In this document: positions 63,178 through 64,000 of the stretch, one piece after another
How positions within the stretch are numbered: the first letter of the stretch is position 1
Layout: each line of letters begins with the position of its first letter
NCBI GenBank assembly: GCA_944381625.1
Contig: CALWLW010000014.1
Location: 28,365-92,364 of the forward strand
Direction of reading: 5' to 3'
Length of the DNA: 64,000 nt
Origin: an uncultured Lachnoclostridium sp.
GTDB lineage: Bacteria; Bacillota; Clostridia; Lachnospirales; Lachnospiraceae
Translations under genes and position numbers: made by a program
The notes under the pieces: generated by a model
Seen by the model: the letters and a program-made list of their open reading frames with translations, nothing else
The model's database searches: none
Told to the model about the DNA's origin: nothing

Positions 63178-63531
63178 TCATGGTATATACTTCATGCCCC
63201 ACTGAGAAATGGCATAAAAAACAGGCAGCAGATCCCGTCCTTTCTCGGTGAGGGAGTACTCCACTCGCAGGGGCATTTCATTATATTGGATACGCTGAAC
63301 CAACTCATCCGTTTCCAGATCCTTCAGGGCGTTAGTCAGAGCTGTGTTGGTAATGGGTTTGAGAACTTTTTTCAGTTCCCCAAACCGCATAGGACACTTG
63401 ATGCACAGTTCATAAAGAATTTGGAGTTTCCATTTGCCCTGCAGCATTTGAACCACCGGTGTGACCGGGCAGTTTCCCTCGCCGGTTAGAATGACACTGC
63501 CAACCTTTTCTTTGAATTCTTCATAAGTCAT
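63178..63531 (-). CDS. HxlR-family transcriptional regulator
   Basis: About 117 residues from ATG 63531, where GAGGAAAG stands upstream; the open frame to 63603 has no ribosome site. The HxlR winged helix is clear: CPVTPVVQMLQGKWKLQILYELC, MRFGELKKVLKPITNTALTNALKDL, VEYSLTEKGRDLLPV. One cysteine in GEGNCPV is at the position used for aldehyde or redox sensing in related proteins. It is divergent from a flavoredoxin gene that it probably controls. Confidence 0.93.
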   Translation of the reverse strand: MTYEEFKEKVGSVILTGEGNCPVTPVVQMLQGKWKLQILYELCIKCPMRFGELKKVLKPITNTALTNALKDLETDELVQRIQYNEMPLRVEYSLTEKGRDLLPVFYAISQWGMKYIP

Positions 63532-63569
63532 AATTGGATCTTTCCTCGTCTTTTGCAGTATATTTTTTG

Positions 63570-63623
63570 ATACCAGGTATAAATAATTTGCGTACTTGAA
63601 CAAAAAGTGCTATTAGGTATAAT
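63570..63623. promoter_or_regulatory. HxlR-flavoredoxin intergenic promoter and operator
   Basis: The plus-strand promoter TTGAAC (63596-63601), 16 bases and TATAAT (63618-63623) serves the flavoredoxin. The palindrome ATACCAGGTAT (63570-63580) and a second AGGTATAA copy at 63615 are 45 bp apart, one over the -10. They fit a dimeric HxlR repressor. Confidence 0.65.
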
Positions 63624-63685
63624 AAATATATCACTAGTTGGCCGTGCAGTCAACGACTGAAATTTCTTAGAAAGGTCTGAAGGAC

Positions 63686-64000
63686 ATGAAAGAACTGAAC
63701 ATTATGGAGGCTACTGTTCTGACCTCCCCCAATCCGCTGACACTGATCTGCTCTAAAAAGGAGGACGGTTCTACGAACCTGGCTCCCATTTGCTTTGTGT
63801 CTTACCTCTCCTTTAATCCGCCTATGGTGGGCTTCGCCACTGGAAAACAGTCCCACACCGGTAAGCAGGTACGAGAGACTGGCAAGGTGATTGTCACCGT
63901 TCCTGGCGAGAGTCTTGCCCAGACGGTGATGGCCTGCGGAGCGTCTACCGGCGCCAAGACCGACAAGGTGGCCGCCAACAACATCGAGATGATGGCTGTG
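63686..64000 (+). CDS. Flavin reductase-like (flavoredoxin) protein (3' partial)
   Basis: The visible 105 codons begin MKELNIMEATVLTSPNP and run off the window. LTLICSKKEDGSTNLAP, YLSFNPPMVGFATGKQS and KVIVTVPGESLAQ are the FMN-binding split-barrel pattern, the same family as the gene at 36136 but a different subgroup. AAGGA precedes the start. It is divergent from an HxlR regulator, a common pairing for redox- or aldehyde-responsive flavoproteins. Its close distance to the sirtuin genes may be chance, although SirTM loci often include flavoenzymes. Confidence 0.9.
   Translation, partial: MKELNIMEATVLTSPNPLTLICSKKEDGSTNLAPICFVSYLSFNPPMVGFATGKQSHTGKQVRETGKVIVTVPGESLAQTVMACGASTGAKTDKVAANNIEMMAV

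Noticed and set aside
59221..64000. Macrodomain, GcvH-L or LplA2 partners of the sirtuins
   Set aside because: Looked for in all frames of the region; none recognised. They may lie outside the window.

Overview
The window looks like chromosomal DNA of an anaerobic, gut-type Firmicute, most likely a Lachnospiraceae/Clostridia member. This rests on the gene families present (BlaI/BlaR1-controlled class D beta-lactamase, DUF3737, several radical SAM enzymes, beta-glucoside PTS, SirTM-like sirtuins), strong AGGAGG ribosome sites, ATG/GTG/TTG starts and about 50% GC. No rRNA, tRNA, CRISPR array, intact insertion sequence or replication origin was seen. Gene coordinates use the start I think is real, which is often internal to the longest open frame.

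Region 1 (2-1783): the 3' part of an ABC exporter, closed by a perfect 20-bp stem terminator. Region 2 (1942-22713): twenty tightly packed same-strand genes that I regard as the main discovery candidate. They encode isopentenyl-diphosphate isomerase, four glycosyltransferases, a UDP-glucuronate decarboxylase-like enzyme, a small membrane protein, a PaaK-like adenylate-forming enzyme, five radical SAM enzymes (two with a probable N-terminal B12-type domain), two APH/choline-kinase-like kinases, a UbiA-family prenyltransferase, an amidohydrolase, two U32/UbiU-UbiV-like proteins and a geranylgeranyl-reductase-like flavoprotein. Together they suggest an anaerobic pathway that builds, modifies, saturates and glycosylates a prenyl lipid or meroterpenoid. 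The product is unknown to me.

Region 3 (22742-26272): a coiled-coil protein, a PfkB sugar kinase and FtsH. Region 4 (26363-35993): a beta-lactam response regulon. Three BlaI-type operators sit before a long class B PBP (followed by a class D beta-lactamase and a SplB-like radical SAM gene) and before blaI-blaR1. Between the two halves lies an AT-richer insert of a membrane protein, an XRE repressor and a SUKH-type protein, with a perfect operator and an AbrB antitoxin relic.

Region 5 (36062-39739): a flavoredoxin, a flavodoxin lipoprotein, and an unusual membrane-formylglycine-generating-enzyme-flavodoxin fusion. Region 6 (40149-42816): an AT-rich island with a Schlafen/AlbA_2 regulator, a chimeric gene scar that duplicates part of the flavodoxin domain, and a Fic AMPylase. 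Region 7 (42857-51871): beta-glucoside import and hydrolysis (LysR, PTS EIIBCA, GH1), two accessory genes, a MalY-type lyase and an Agr-like LytTR two-component system. Region 8 (51871-57813): two GH3 beta-glucosidases flanking a GtrA protein. The second GH3 is circularly permuted and membrane anchored, and the promoter carries a 20-bp-period direct repeat suited to the LytTR regulator.

Region 9 (57828-63035): an operon of three regulators (Rrf2, ArsR, AraC) divergent from three consecutive SirTM-like sirtuins and an HD hydrolase, a second candidate novel system. Region 10 (63101-64000): an HxlR regulator divergent from a flavoredoxin that runs off the window.
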